DNA of 64,000 nt from Trichocoleus sp. FACHB-40 (GTDB lineage: Bacteria > Cyanobacteriota > Cyanobacteriia > Cyanobacteriales > FACHB-T130): NCBI RefSeq assembly GCF_014695915.1, contig NZ_JACJPF010000044.1, positions 62,001 through 126,000 of the forward strand. Reading direction: 5' to 3'. A program made the position numbers and the translations under genes. This document shows positions 1 to 7,291 of the stretch, piece after piece (the first letter of the stretch is position 1; the number at the start of each line of letters is the position of its first letter). The notes beneath the pieces were generated by a model. It had not been told where the DNA came from. It searched no databases and saw only the letters and a program-made list of their open reading frames with translations.

Positions 1-992
1 GGCTAGTTAGCATTTGTAATGATATCACCAAACGCAAGCACGCAGAGTCCCAATTAAAACAACAAGCGACTCAGTTGGAACAAACCGTGCGGGAACTTCA
101 GCAGACACAATCCCAGCTGATTCAAACCGAAAAATTGTCTAGTTTAGGGCAGCTAGTTGCTGGTGTCGCCCATGAAATCAATAACCCCGTTAGCTTTATT
201 CACGGCAATCTACCCCATGTTTGGGATTACGCCGAAGATTTACTGGGTTTAGTAACGCTTTATCAGCAAGAATACCCCAATCCCACACCAGAAATTTTGG
301 ATGAAATAGAAGCCATTGACCTCAATTTTATTAGGTCAGATTTGCCCAAAATGCTATCTTCAATAAAAGTGGGAACGCAACGCATTTGTGAAATTGTGCG
401 TAGCTTGCGAAACTTTTCTCGCCTCGACGAAGCGATGATGAAAGGTGTTGATCTGCACGAAGGTATCGACAGCACTCTGATGATTTTGCATAACCGTCTA
501 AGAGCAAGTCCAGATCATCCAGGTATTCAGGTAATCAAAGAATATGGAAAGTTACCCCTTGTTGAGTGCTACGCCGGGCCACTTAATCAGGTGTTCATGA
601 ATCTCATTGGCAATGCAATTGATGCTTTGGAAGAGTTAGTAGCCAGCCGTCAGTTGTCAATTGTAAATGGAAAAATTGCTGACAATCCCCAGATTCGTAT
701 TCACACTGAAGTTATAGAAAAAGACAAAGTTTCAATCCGAATTTATGATAATGGCTCAGGAATGCCAGAATCGGTAAGGAAGCGGCTATTTGACCCCTTC
801 TTTACGACAAAAGCAGTAGGCAAAGGTACAGGTTTAGGCTTATCAATTTCGCACTCAATTATTGTACAAAAACACGGCGGAAATTTAAGATGTATTTCTG
901 CACCAGGAGAGGGCACCGAGTTTATCATCGAAATTCCAATTTACCAACCAAATCAGGAACCGCCCCATGTGTTAGATGAAACTGAAATTTAA
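1..992 (+). CDS. Sensor histidine kinase, 3' part (5' end outside window)
   Basis: The reading frame is open from base 3, where it encodes the end of a PAS/PAC domain (NDITKRKHAE), so the gene starts left of the window. A short coiled coil (QLEQTVRELQQTQSQLIQ) leads into an H-box with phospho-accepting His in GVAHEINNPV, then the N-box (NLIGNAIDAL), G1 (DNGSGMP) and G2 (GKGTGLGLS) of the HATPase_c domain. A TTG at 75 is an in-frame internal codon and is unlikely to be the true start. This is a cytoplasmic kinase module of the cyanobacterial class with an extended dimerisation domain. No response regulator follows, so the partner is unknown. The kinase at the right edge of the window is a close paralogue. 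Confidence 0.93.
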   Translation, partial: LVSICNDITKRKHAESQLKQQATQLEQTVRELQQTQSQLIQTEKLSSLGQLVAGVAHEINNPVSFIHGNLPHVWDYAEDLLGLVTLYQQEYPNPTPEILDEIEAIDLNFIRSDLPKMLSSIKVGTQRICEIVRSLRNFSRLDEAMMKGVDLHEGIDSTLMILHNRLRASPDHPGIQVIKEYGKLPLVECYAGPLNQVFMNLIGNAIDALEELVASRQLSIVNGKIADNPQIRIHTEVIEKDKVSIRIYDNGSGMPESVRKRLFDPFFTTKAVGKGTGLGLSISHSIIVQKHGGNLRCISAPGEGTEFIIEIPIYQPNQEPPHVLDETEI

Positions 993-1128
993 GTACAAAG
1001 GTTCACCAAGAAAATCGCAGTTAGTAGTAGCGCGTAAGGGCTGAAATGCTGGATTGATAAAATTCTCAAAATCCAAATTTCCAAGATTATAGGCTTGCTT
1101 TACCCAACAAATTAGGATAGACGCGCTA

Positions 1129-1208
1129 GTAGATTAGGGTTGAGGTGAGCATTACCCAACACAACATGATCATTTGTTAGGTTTCGCTGTGGCTCAACCC
1201 AACTTACT
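1129..1208. repeat. Degenerate copy of dispersed GTTGGGTT inverted-repeat family
   Basis: Inverted arms GGGTTGAG (1137-1144) and CTCAACCC (1193-1200) enclose ACCCAACACAAC and TTGTTAGGTTTCGC. The same vocabulary (GTAGGTTGGGTT, AACCCAAC, GTTGGGTTTCG) recurs at 21.95, 27.41, 35.27, 38.39, 47.05, 53.19 and 58.99 kb. It is non-coding. Confidence 0.55.
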
Positions 1209-1256
1209 AGCGATCAGCACTATAAGGGGAAGCACTTTCAAAAAAGAGAGGCAACA

Positions 1257-2762
1257 ATGCAGGAAGAACAAAGTCAACGGGCAATTATAGCTTTTCAAGC
1301 ATTCCTAAATACACCCTTTCAGGAGTTACTTGAAGAGCATTGCAATTCTTCTCCAGAAGCTGCTGCTAGGCAATTATTTCAGGATGTTGCTGCTAGTATA
1401 CCCGCTTACAAAGCTTTTCTGAAAGAACAGGGTGTCAATCCTTCATCTATTCAAAGTTACCAGGATTTTCAAAAGCTTCCCCTGATTACTAAAGAGAATT
1501 ACCTGTCGCGTCACTCACTCCCAGACTTGTGCCGGAATGGGCAATTAGAAAGCTGCGACATAATTGCTGTTTCATCAGGTTCTACTGGCAAGCCTACATT
1601 TTGTCCTCGCTTTTTGAGTGATGAATTTCAGATTGCTACACGTTTTGAGCAAATTTTTTACGATAGCTTTTATGCTGACACGCGCCGCACCTTAGCTGTA
1701 ATTTGCTTTGCTTTGGGAACTTGGGTGGGGGGAATGTACACAACAAATTGCTGTCGCTATCTTGCCAGTAAAGGCTACCCCATTACTGTTATTACTCCCG
1801 GAAATAACAAAGAAGAAATATTCCGAGTTGTGCAGGAACTTGGTTCAGCATTTGAGCAAGTTGTACTGTTGGGATACCCGCCGTTTATTAAGGATGTTAT
1901 TGATAGCGGCATTGCACGGGGTGTAGAGTGGCAAAAATATCAAATAAAAATGGTTTTTACTGGAGAAGTTTTTAGTGAAGAATGGCGTAGTCTTGTAGGT
2001 GAACGAGTTGGTTCCCGTAATCCCTGCTATGACTCAGCTTCGCTGTATGGAACAGCAGATGCAGGCGTTTTAGGAAACGAAACACCTCTTAGTATTTGCA
2101 TTCGCAGGTTTTTAGCAAATAATCCAGATGCGTCTCGTACTTTGTTCGGTGAATCGCGCTTACCTACCTTGGTACAGTATGACCCTTTGAGCCGCTTTTT
2201 CGAGGTTATTGATAGCACGTTGCTGTTTTCTGGCGATAACGGTATTCCCTTGGTGCGCTATAACATTTTGGATACGGGGGGTTTAATCTCTTATGATGCG
2301 ATGCTCCAGTTCTTGGCAGAGTGGGGATTCAATCCTGTAGAAATATTGCAGCTACAAGGTGGGAGAGGAATTCATCCTCTACCTTTTGTCTATGTTTTCG
2401 GGCGCTCCAATTTTACAGTTTCTTACTTCGGCGCGAATATTTACCCGGAAAATGTGACGGTGGGATTGGAACAGCCAATTATTCGAGAGTGGGTGACAGG
2501 TAAATTCGTATTGCAAGTTAAGGAAGATGCAGATAAGAATTGGTTTTTGTCGGTTGTGGTGGAGTTAGCGCCTGGGGTGGAACAAAGTCAACAGAAGCAA
2601 GATGCGATCGCATCCTCCATTCTCAAACAGTTACTACGGCTTAACAGCGAATTTGCTAACTACGTCCCCGTAGAATACCAAATGCCGCAAGTTACACTAA
2701 CTCTAACTGGCGATCCTGAGTATTTTCCCATCGGAGTTAAGCACCGCTACACCCGCAAGTAA
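1257..2762 (+). CDS. PaaK-like adenylate-forming enzyme (AMP-binding family)
   Basis: A 501-residue protein of the phenylacetate-CoA ligase/coenzyme F390 synthetase branch of the ANL adenylating superfamily. It carries the Ser/Thr/Gly-rich phosphate loop SSGSTGKPT (residues 106-114) and a later segment with a YGTADAG-type A5-like motif. The family activates a carboxylic acid as an acyl-adenylate, often then making a thioester; the substrate cannot be inferred here. The ATG at 1257 is preceded by a purine-rich AGAGAGG Shine-Dalgarno. No carrier protein or thioesterase lies nearby, so it does not look like part of a nonribosomal assembly line. It ends two bases before the end of the convergent HxlR gene. 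Confidence 0.85.
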   Translation: MQEEQSQRAIIAFQAFLNTPFQELLEEHCNSSPEAAARQLFQDVAASIPAYKAFLKEQGVNPSSIQSYQDFQKLPLITKENYLSRHSLPDLCRNGQLESCDIIAVSSGSTGKPTFCPRFLSDEFQIATRFEQIFYDSFYADTRRTLAVICFALGTWVGGMYTTNCCRYLASKGYPITVITPGNNKEEIFRVVQELGSAFEQVVLLGYPPFIKDVIDSGIARGVEWQKYQIKMVFTGEVFSEEWRSLVGERVGSRNPCYDSASLYGTADAGVLGNETPLSICIRRFLANNPDASRTLFGESRLPTLVQYDPLSRFFEVIDSTLLFSGDNGIPLVRYNILDTGGLISYDAMLQFLAEWGFNPVEILQLQGGRGIHPLPFVYVFGRSNFTVSYFGANIYPENVTVGLEQPIIREWVTGKFVLQVKEDADKNWFLSVVVELAPGVEQSQQKQDAIASSILKQLLRLNSEFANYVPVEYQMPQVTLTLTGDPEYFPIGVKHRYTRK

Positions 2763-2764
2763 TT

Positions 2765-3085
2765 TCACAACTGGGTTCCGAATTCGTGCATAGCATCGAT
2801 AATCGGTTTCAAACTTTCCCCTAAAGGTGTTAGGGAATATTCCACTTTGGGGGGGATTTGCAGATAAACCTCCCGATGGATAATTCCGTCTTCCTCCATT
2901 TCTCTAAGCTGCTGCGTGAGCATCTTTTGGGTGATTCCATCCAATGCTCGTTGCAGTTCACCAAACCGTTTAACTCCTGTCAGTAGTTCTCCCCAAATAA
3001 AAAGCTTCCAGCGTCCGCTAATCGCTTTTAAAGCGGTTTCCGCCGGACAAGTCTTTCTCTCGTGACTCTGGCTTTTGGCTTCCAT
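2765..3085 (-). CDS. HxlR-type winged-helix transcriptional regulator
   Basis: A 106-residue HxlR/DUF24 protein. The N-terminal CPAETALKAISGRWK segment with its conserved Cys is followed by a winged helix (RFGELQRALDGITQKMLTQQL) and the wing EYSLTPLGESL. HxlR proteins act as dimers and often respond to reactive electrophiles or redox stress through the N-terminal Cys. The gene is divergent from a VOC/glyoxalase-fold gene with 133 bp between them, so control of that gene and of itself is a reasonable inference. It converges tightly on the adenylating enzyme, leaving no room for a separate terminator. Confidence 0.93.
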   Translation of the reverse strand: MEAKSQSHERKTCPAETALKAISGRWKLFIWGELLTGVKRFGELQRALDGITQKMLTQQLREMEEDGIIHREVYLQIPPKVEYSLTPLGESLKPIIDAMHEFGTQL

Positions 3086-3108
3086 AGTATCTTTTTGGGT
3101 ACTAGCTT

Positions 3109-3118
3109 ACTTTAAAGT
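3109..3118. promoter_or_regulatory. Candidate HxlR operator between divergent genes
   Basis: ACTTTAAAGT is a perfect 10-bp palindrome in the HxlR/VOC intergenic region. It is followed at once by two more TACTTTA/TACTATC-like words (3122-3138). Symmetry and position suggest an operator; the assignment is inferred. Confidence 0.35.
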
Positions 3119-3218
3119 GCATACTTTACATACTATCTTTACTGTTCTTAAAATTTAAGTATCCAAATACATCCAAAAATCGTTAGTCAAGATTTTACGT
3201 TTCAATGAGGTTAATTTT

Positions 3219-3707
3219 ATGATTCCTGTCACAGGTTTAAACCATGCAGTCCTTTATGTTCGCGAACTTGAGCGTTCAGTTGAGTTTTATCAATCAGTTT
3301 TTGGTTTTGAAGAAGTATCTCGTCTACACGGAATGATGGCTTTTCTGCGAGTAAAAGGCTCAACAAATCATCACGATTTGGGATTAATAGCCTTGGGTTC
3401 TAATGCTCCATCTCCACCAAAGGGAACAATTGGACTTTATCATCTAGCGTGGGAAGTAAAGACAATTGAAGATTTAGCAAACTCTGCTCAAATTCTCAAA
3501 AATAACGGTTATTTTCGAGGCGCTAGCGATCACGGTGCCAGCAAATCAGTCTATGGTCAAGATCCTGATGGCTTAGAGTTTGAAATTACCTGGCATATCC
3601 CCCGCGAAGATTGGGGAAACTTTGAAAATCAGGCAATAGTTGCGCCGCTGAATTTGCAAAGCGAAATCGAGCGTTACGGTATAGAAAAATTAACAAGTAA
3701 AAATTGA
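3219..3707 (+). CDS. VOC superfamily (glyoxalase/dioxygenase fold) protein
   Basis: A 162-residue vicinal-oxygen-chelate protein with the paired beta-alpha-beta-beta-beta modules of the fold. Likely metal ligands are His9 (GLNHAVLYV), His75 (YHLAWEV) and Glu122 (DPDGLEFE). It resembles catechol-2,3-dioxygenase-like and fosfomycin/glyoxalase relatives, but the substrate is not predictable. Divergence from an HxlR regulator suggests an inducible detoxification role. A strong intrinsic terminator follows about 40 bp after the stop, so it is probably monocistronic. Confidence 0.88.
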   Translation: MIPVTGLNHAVLYVRELERSVEFYQSVFGFEEVSRLHGMMAFLRVKGSTNHHDLGLIALGSNAPSPPKGTIGLYHLAWEVKTIEDLANSAQILKNNGYFRGASDHGASKSVYGQDPDGLEFEITWHIPREDWGNFENQAIVAPLNLQSEIERYGIEKLTSKN

Positions 3708-3745
3708 TAATTTCTTGCTCCTAAGTTCAGTCTATTAACGCTTTT

Positions 3746-3772
3746 AGCGAGGCTTAAGCCTCGCTTTTTTTC
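3746..3772 (+). terminator. Intrinsic terminator after the VOC gene
   Basis: The arms AGCGAGGC and GCCTCGCT flank a TTAA centre and are followed by an uninterrupted T run. It lies 39 bp past the stop codon of the VOC gene. Confidence 0.88.
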
Positions 3773-3925
3773 AGTTTGTGGAGTGAGGGAGAGCCTCAGA
3801 AGAAAAGGTTGTCAGGCTCAGCAGGGAAGCGTAAATTCAGTGTTCTGAATCACCTTCTGGCAGTTCCGCTGAAGTAGCTGGCTTATATAAAATTTCGGAC
3901 TTTATAATTTTATTTGAATGCGATT

Positions 3926-4024
3926 TATAGCAATCCTATTTGAGTTGTGAGCCAGCCCTTTAGGTAGCCGACTTCTGTAATAAGTCGGCTATCTTGCCTT
4001 CATGAATCATTTAGGACTGCTATA
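3926..4024. mobile_element. MITE-like element with TATAGCAATCCTA ends
   Basis: A 99-bp non-coding unit bounded by inverted ends TATAGCAATCCTA (3926-3938) and TAGGACTGCTATA (4012-4024), matching at 12 of 13 positions. Inside is a hairpin with arms TAGCCGACTT and AAGTCGGCTA (about 3965-3991). There is no coding capacity, so any mobility would need a transposase in trans. It occupies much of the 477-bp gap between the two VOC genes. Confidence 0.7.
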
Positions 4025-4184
4025 GTTGCATCGCTATTAGTAATTTTTAGCTTATTTCTTCAAGCTAACTCTGAATGGCATTCACTGAGTTAGGCTAATT
4101 TGGATTTTCTCTGGTTTGAGAGCGATCGCGCATCCCTAACCTGCTGCATAATTAAAATTACGCCTATCTCTAACCAAACCAGCT

Positions 4185-4547
4185 ATGCAAATTATCCAAT
4201 GCCTCCACGCAGCTATTCTCGTTTCTGACTTAGAACGAGCAGAACATTTTTATGGCAAGGTACTGAGATTATCTAAAATAGATAGAACGCTTAAATTTCC
4301 GGGAGCATGGTATCAAGTCGGCGAGTTTCAAATTCACCTGATTGTCGCTGACTCTATACCATCGGATATGGTAAATTCCCAAAAGTTAGGTCGCAACCGA
4401 CACTTAGCTTTTTCTGTGGAAAATTTAGATGCTGCTAAAGAGCAGATTATAAATAACAACTGTCCCGTACAAATGAGTGCCTCTGGTAGAGCAGCTTTTT
4501 TCACCCAAGATCCAGACGGTAATATAATTGAATTGAGTCAGGTATAA
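4185..4547 (+). CDS. VOC family protein, single module
   Basis: A 120-residue VOC-fold protein, shorter than and distinct from the one at 3219. His8 (CLHAAILV), His73 (NRHLAFSV) and Glu116 (DGNIIEL) sit where metal ligands are expected. Homologous cyanobacterial proteins are usually annotated glyoxalase/bleomycin-resistance family; no substrate can be assigned. The nuclease-like gene starts 27 bp downstream on the same strand, so cotranscription is possible. Two VOC genes this close together may reflect related detoxification roles. Confidence 0.86.
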   Translation: MQIIQCLHAAILVSDLERAEHFYGKVLRLSKIDRTLKFPGAWYQVGEFQIHLIVADSIPSDMVNSQKLGRNRHLAFSVENLDAAKEQIINNNCPVQMSASGRAAFFTQDPDGNIIELSQV

Positions 4548-4574
4548 AAATGACAAATAACTACTGAAAAAAAT

Positions 4575-5198
4575 ATGGTTCAAACAATCCAAGCCAGTAA
4601 AATCACCATCGGATATCTGATAGATAAATTTGACTTGCAACGGGTGACTGATGACAAATTTTTTACCGAATGGTTAGCTGATTTGCCCGAAATATCCGAG
4701 ATAGAAAAAGAAACTTTAGACCGTATTAAAAGCAATTTTCTTCATTTGATTGAACGCCAGCAAATGATAGAAAGTATCGTCAAAATGGTGGTACTGTCTC
4801 CGCTGCTGGAATTGGCAGGTTTTTATCAGCCTCCTTTTGAAATAGACGGAGAAAAAGGAGTAGAAATCTTTGTCGAAGATGAGGATGAAGTTATTAAGGG
4901 AGATATTGATGTTCTGATTTTAGGAAACCATTTGTGGATATTCGTCATTGAGTCTAAACGTAGTAGCTTATCCCTAGACGCAGGGATACCCCAAGCTCTA
5001 GCTTATATGTTAGGCAACCCTAACCTGGAAAAACCGTGTTTTGGATTTGTCACAAATGGCAGCCATTTCATTTTTCTGAAGCTGATCAAACAAGATACAC
5101 CGCAATACGATATGTCCTATGATTTTTCAATCCGGCGAGGAAATGACTTGTATCGTGTTTTTAGTATACTAAAGCACCTTGCCGCCTTAGTGCAATGA
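4575..5198 (+). CDS. PD-(D/E)XK nuclease-like protein (HsdR N-terminal type)
   Basis: A 207-residue protein with a helical N-terminus and a PD-(D/E)XK core. The acidic GDIDVL (Asp110/Asp112) is followed by IESKR (Glu126, Lys128), then a conserved Gln140 helix and the FGFVTNGSHFIFLKL strand seen in N-terminal domains of type I restriction R subunits. There is no helicase or methyltransferase, so it is a stand-alone nuclease-like domain. The stop overlaps the next start by ATGA (5195-5198), implying translational coupling to the recombinase-like gene. A DNA-cleaving role is inferred from the intact catalytic signature only. Confidence 0.75.
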   Translation: MVQTIQASKITIGYLIDKFDLQRVTDDKFFTEWLADLPEISEIEKETLDRIKSNFLHLIERQQMIESIVKMVVLSPLLELAGFYQPPFEIDGEKGVEIFVEDEDEVIKGDIDVLILGNHLWIFVIESKRSSLSLDAGIPQALAYMLGNPNLEKPCFGFVTNGSHFIFLKLIKQDTPQYDMSYDFSIRRGNDLYRVFSILKHLAALVQ

Positions 5199-6469
5199 AT
5201 ATTATTGCGTATTTGTACAGCGATCCTTTGTTGGAATCAACACCTAATCCGAATGTGTGGGGTTGGGAGGTGGATCGGGTTTATCAAGATTTGGGAGGTC
5301 GGGATCAGCTGCAACAGTTGTTAAAAGATTGCCAAGCAGAACCTGCTGAATATCTGCTGATTCGACGCTTAGAAGAATTGGGAGACTCGGTTGATGAAGT
5401 ATGCGATCGCATCTCCAATCTTGAATCTCTCGGCATCAAACTCATTACCACTGAATCAGTAGGATATAATCAAACACCACTAGAATTATTAAAAGAAATT
5501 CAGGAAAGCCAGCGATCGCGCCGCCTCCGTAAAGGACACGCAAAGCGGCGACTCAAAGCTGCGCCGGGGCCGGGAAAAGCTCCTTACGGCTACAAGCGAG
5601 GTAAAGACCGTTACATACTTGACCGCAGTGCAGCGCCTGTGGTGAAAGATTTTTTTGAACAATATCTACTCTACGGTTCTCTGCGCGGTGCGGTGCGGTA
5701 TCTAGAAAAGAAATACGGTAAGAAAATTTCCGTATCTACCGGACAACGCTGGCTCTCTAACCCAGCTTATCGGGGTGACACAGCTTATCAAAATGGTCAG
5801 GTTCTATCGGATACTCATGTCCCCATTGTTACCAGGGAAGAAGCGGCACAGATTGACCGACTAATACGCCGTAACCGCCATTTGCCACCTCGCACAGCAA
5901 GTGCAAATCGTTCTTTGGCGGGGTTGGTTGTGTGTAGGGAGTGCCAGTTACCGATGACGATAACTCGCGTTACAACTCGTGGCAAACAGGGAGAATATCT
6001 CTATTTGCGTCCAACCAAGTGCAACAAACAGCCTAAATGTGGTGCAATTTCCTACGAGCAAGTTTTGCAAGAAACTATTGAGAGAATTTGTCAGGATTTA
6101 CCTTTTGCAGTAGCGGGGATGAATGTACCAAATATGAATGGAATTAAGAGCGCAATTACAAGTCAAATTGCTACAAAACAAGATATTTTAGCTCAATTGC
6201 CTAATTTAACTGCTAATGGCATTTTGGATTCAGAAACAGCAGATATACGCGCCTACAAACTTCGCACAGAAATATCTCAACTACAAGGAAAGTTAGCGAG
6301 TTTGCCGCCAGTAAATTTGCAAGCGATCGCGCAAGCAGTTTCCATCCCCCAATTCTGGCTAGACTTATCAGAATCAGAGCGAAGATTTTACTTTCGAGAA
6401 TTCATTCGTCAAATTGAAATTACCCGACAGGCGGAAGCGTGGCAGCTAAAGCTGGTTTTTATCTTTTAG
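5195..6469 (+). CDS. Serine-recombinase family protein (XisF-like), atypical catalytic domain
   Basis: A 424-residue protein with large serine recombinase architecture: a short N-terminal resolvase-like domain (1-90), a Recombinase domain (about 110-230; APGPGKAPYGYKR, WLSNPAYRG), a zinc-ribbon with VCRECQ and CNKQPKCG (about 245-285), and a C-terminal coiled coil. The catalytic domain is divergent. Where resolvases have Y-x-R-V-S it reads YLYSD, and where they have D-R-L-G-R it reads EELGD (residues 60-64), which would lose two arginines normally needed for strand exchange. It resembles the cyanobacterial XisF-like family. It is translationally coupled to the upstream nuclease-like gene. No att-like repeats were seen beside it. 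Confidence 0.8.
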   Translation: MNIIAYLYSDPLLESTPNPNVWGWEVDRVYQDLGGRDQLQQLLKDCQAEPAEYLLIRRLEELGDSVDEVCDRISNLESLGIKLITTESVGYNQTPLELLKEIQESQRSRRLRKGHAKRRLKAAPGPGKAPYGYKRGKDRYILDRSAAPVVKDFFEQYLLYGSLRGAVRYLEKKYGKKISVSTGQRWLSNPAYRGDTAYQNGQVLSDTHVPIVTREEAAQIDRLIRRNRHLPPRTASANRSLAGLVVCRECQLPMTITRVTTRGKQGEYLYLRPTKCNKQPKCGAISYEQVLQETIERICQDLPFAVAGMNVPNMNGIKSAITSQIATKQDILAQLPNLTANGILDSETADIRAYKLRTEISQLQGKLASLPPVNLQAIAQAVSIPQFWLDLSESERRFYFREFIRQIEITRQAEAWQLKLVFIF

Positions 6470-6622
6470 TAATTAACTCTTAGTTCAGATTGCGTCCGTT
6501 AAAGCAGTAAATCTTATATTTTTTAACTAAATAAATAATGGGACGAACCCCCGCTCAATCAGAGATTTCATCCCCAATCCCTTTATTTAATATCCCTAAT
6601 GGATTTAAAAACAATTAGCACT

Positions 6623-6901
6623 TTAGCGTCTAGAATTTTGTTGGTCGTATTCGATTCCTCTATTAACTTCTGTAATTGCCTGGTTTGTTAAACGTAGCGC
6701 TGCTGCCCGATGACCTCCTTTATCGGTAGAAGCTTTTTCCAAATCTGCTTTAGCTTCTTTCAAAGAAGCTAGTGCAGACCGCATCCGGGGTTGATATTCA
6801 CGCTGTGCAGTAGCTTGACCAGCCCAAAAGCCTCCACCCAGAGTGGTTCCCAAAACAACAGCTACCAAAGCAGCACGACCAATTGATAGTTTCGCATCCA
6901 T
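6623..6901 (-). CDS. Small membrane-anchored protein of unknown function
   Basis: A 92-residue protein from the ATG at 6901; a TTG two codons upstream is a weaker alternative. A hydrophobic segment with a Gly-rich patch (residues 8-28, ALVAVVLGTTLGGGFWAG) ends in ATAQ, so it is either a signal peptide or a single transmembrane anchor. The remainder is a charged, probably helical domain (LASLKEAKADLEKAS, ALRLTNQAITEVNRGI). I do not recognise a family with function; similar short proteins are seen in cyanobacteria. Confidence 0.72.
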   Translation of the reverse strand: MDAKLSIGRAALVAVVLGTTLGGGFWAGQATAQREYQPRMRSALASLKEAKADLEKASTDKGGHRAAALRLTNQAITEVNRGIEYDQQNSRR

Positions 6902-7087
6902 ATACAAACTTCGTAAAGTTGATTTTATTGCCTAGTTTAGACTACATTAAACATGATTTAGTTCTCCGATAGCATTTCCATACATTATTGCTGTATGCCT
7001 AACAGAAGTCTTGTCGAGCCGCTTTAAGATAGAAAATGCGGCTCTATTTATAGATTTATGCAAACTTTAATAGTAGATGGAAACTTA

Positions 7088-7208
7088 CTATAGCGTTTCT
7101 CAGTTGGGTGCAATATATCGCGGTTCTGACGTTCAGTCCATGTTGGTAGGGACATGGCAATGCTATATCCCTACAGATGTATCGCACCCAACCCTGGAAT
7201 TGCTATAG
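7088..7208 (+). mobile_element. Palindromic MITE-like element, copy A (full length)
   Basis: A 121-bp unit bounded by CTATAGC (7088-7094) and GCTATAG (7202-7208). Subterminal inverted segments TTGGGTGCAATA and TGTATCGCACCCAA lie inside, followed inward by TATCGCGGTTCTGACGTT and a central dyad around TAGGGACATGGCA. Three further copies at 31.96, 55.81 and 59.03 kb share the same blocks in the opposite orientation. It is non-coding and fills the gap ahead of the glycosyltransferase. Confidence 0.82.
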
Positions 7209-7291
7209 GCGATCCTCATCAGATGATTTAAAGAGTTAGATCGCAGGAAGTTGCTTCTGATTGCCGCTAGATAGCACGAGCGTTGTTAAAT

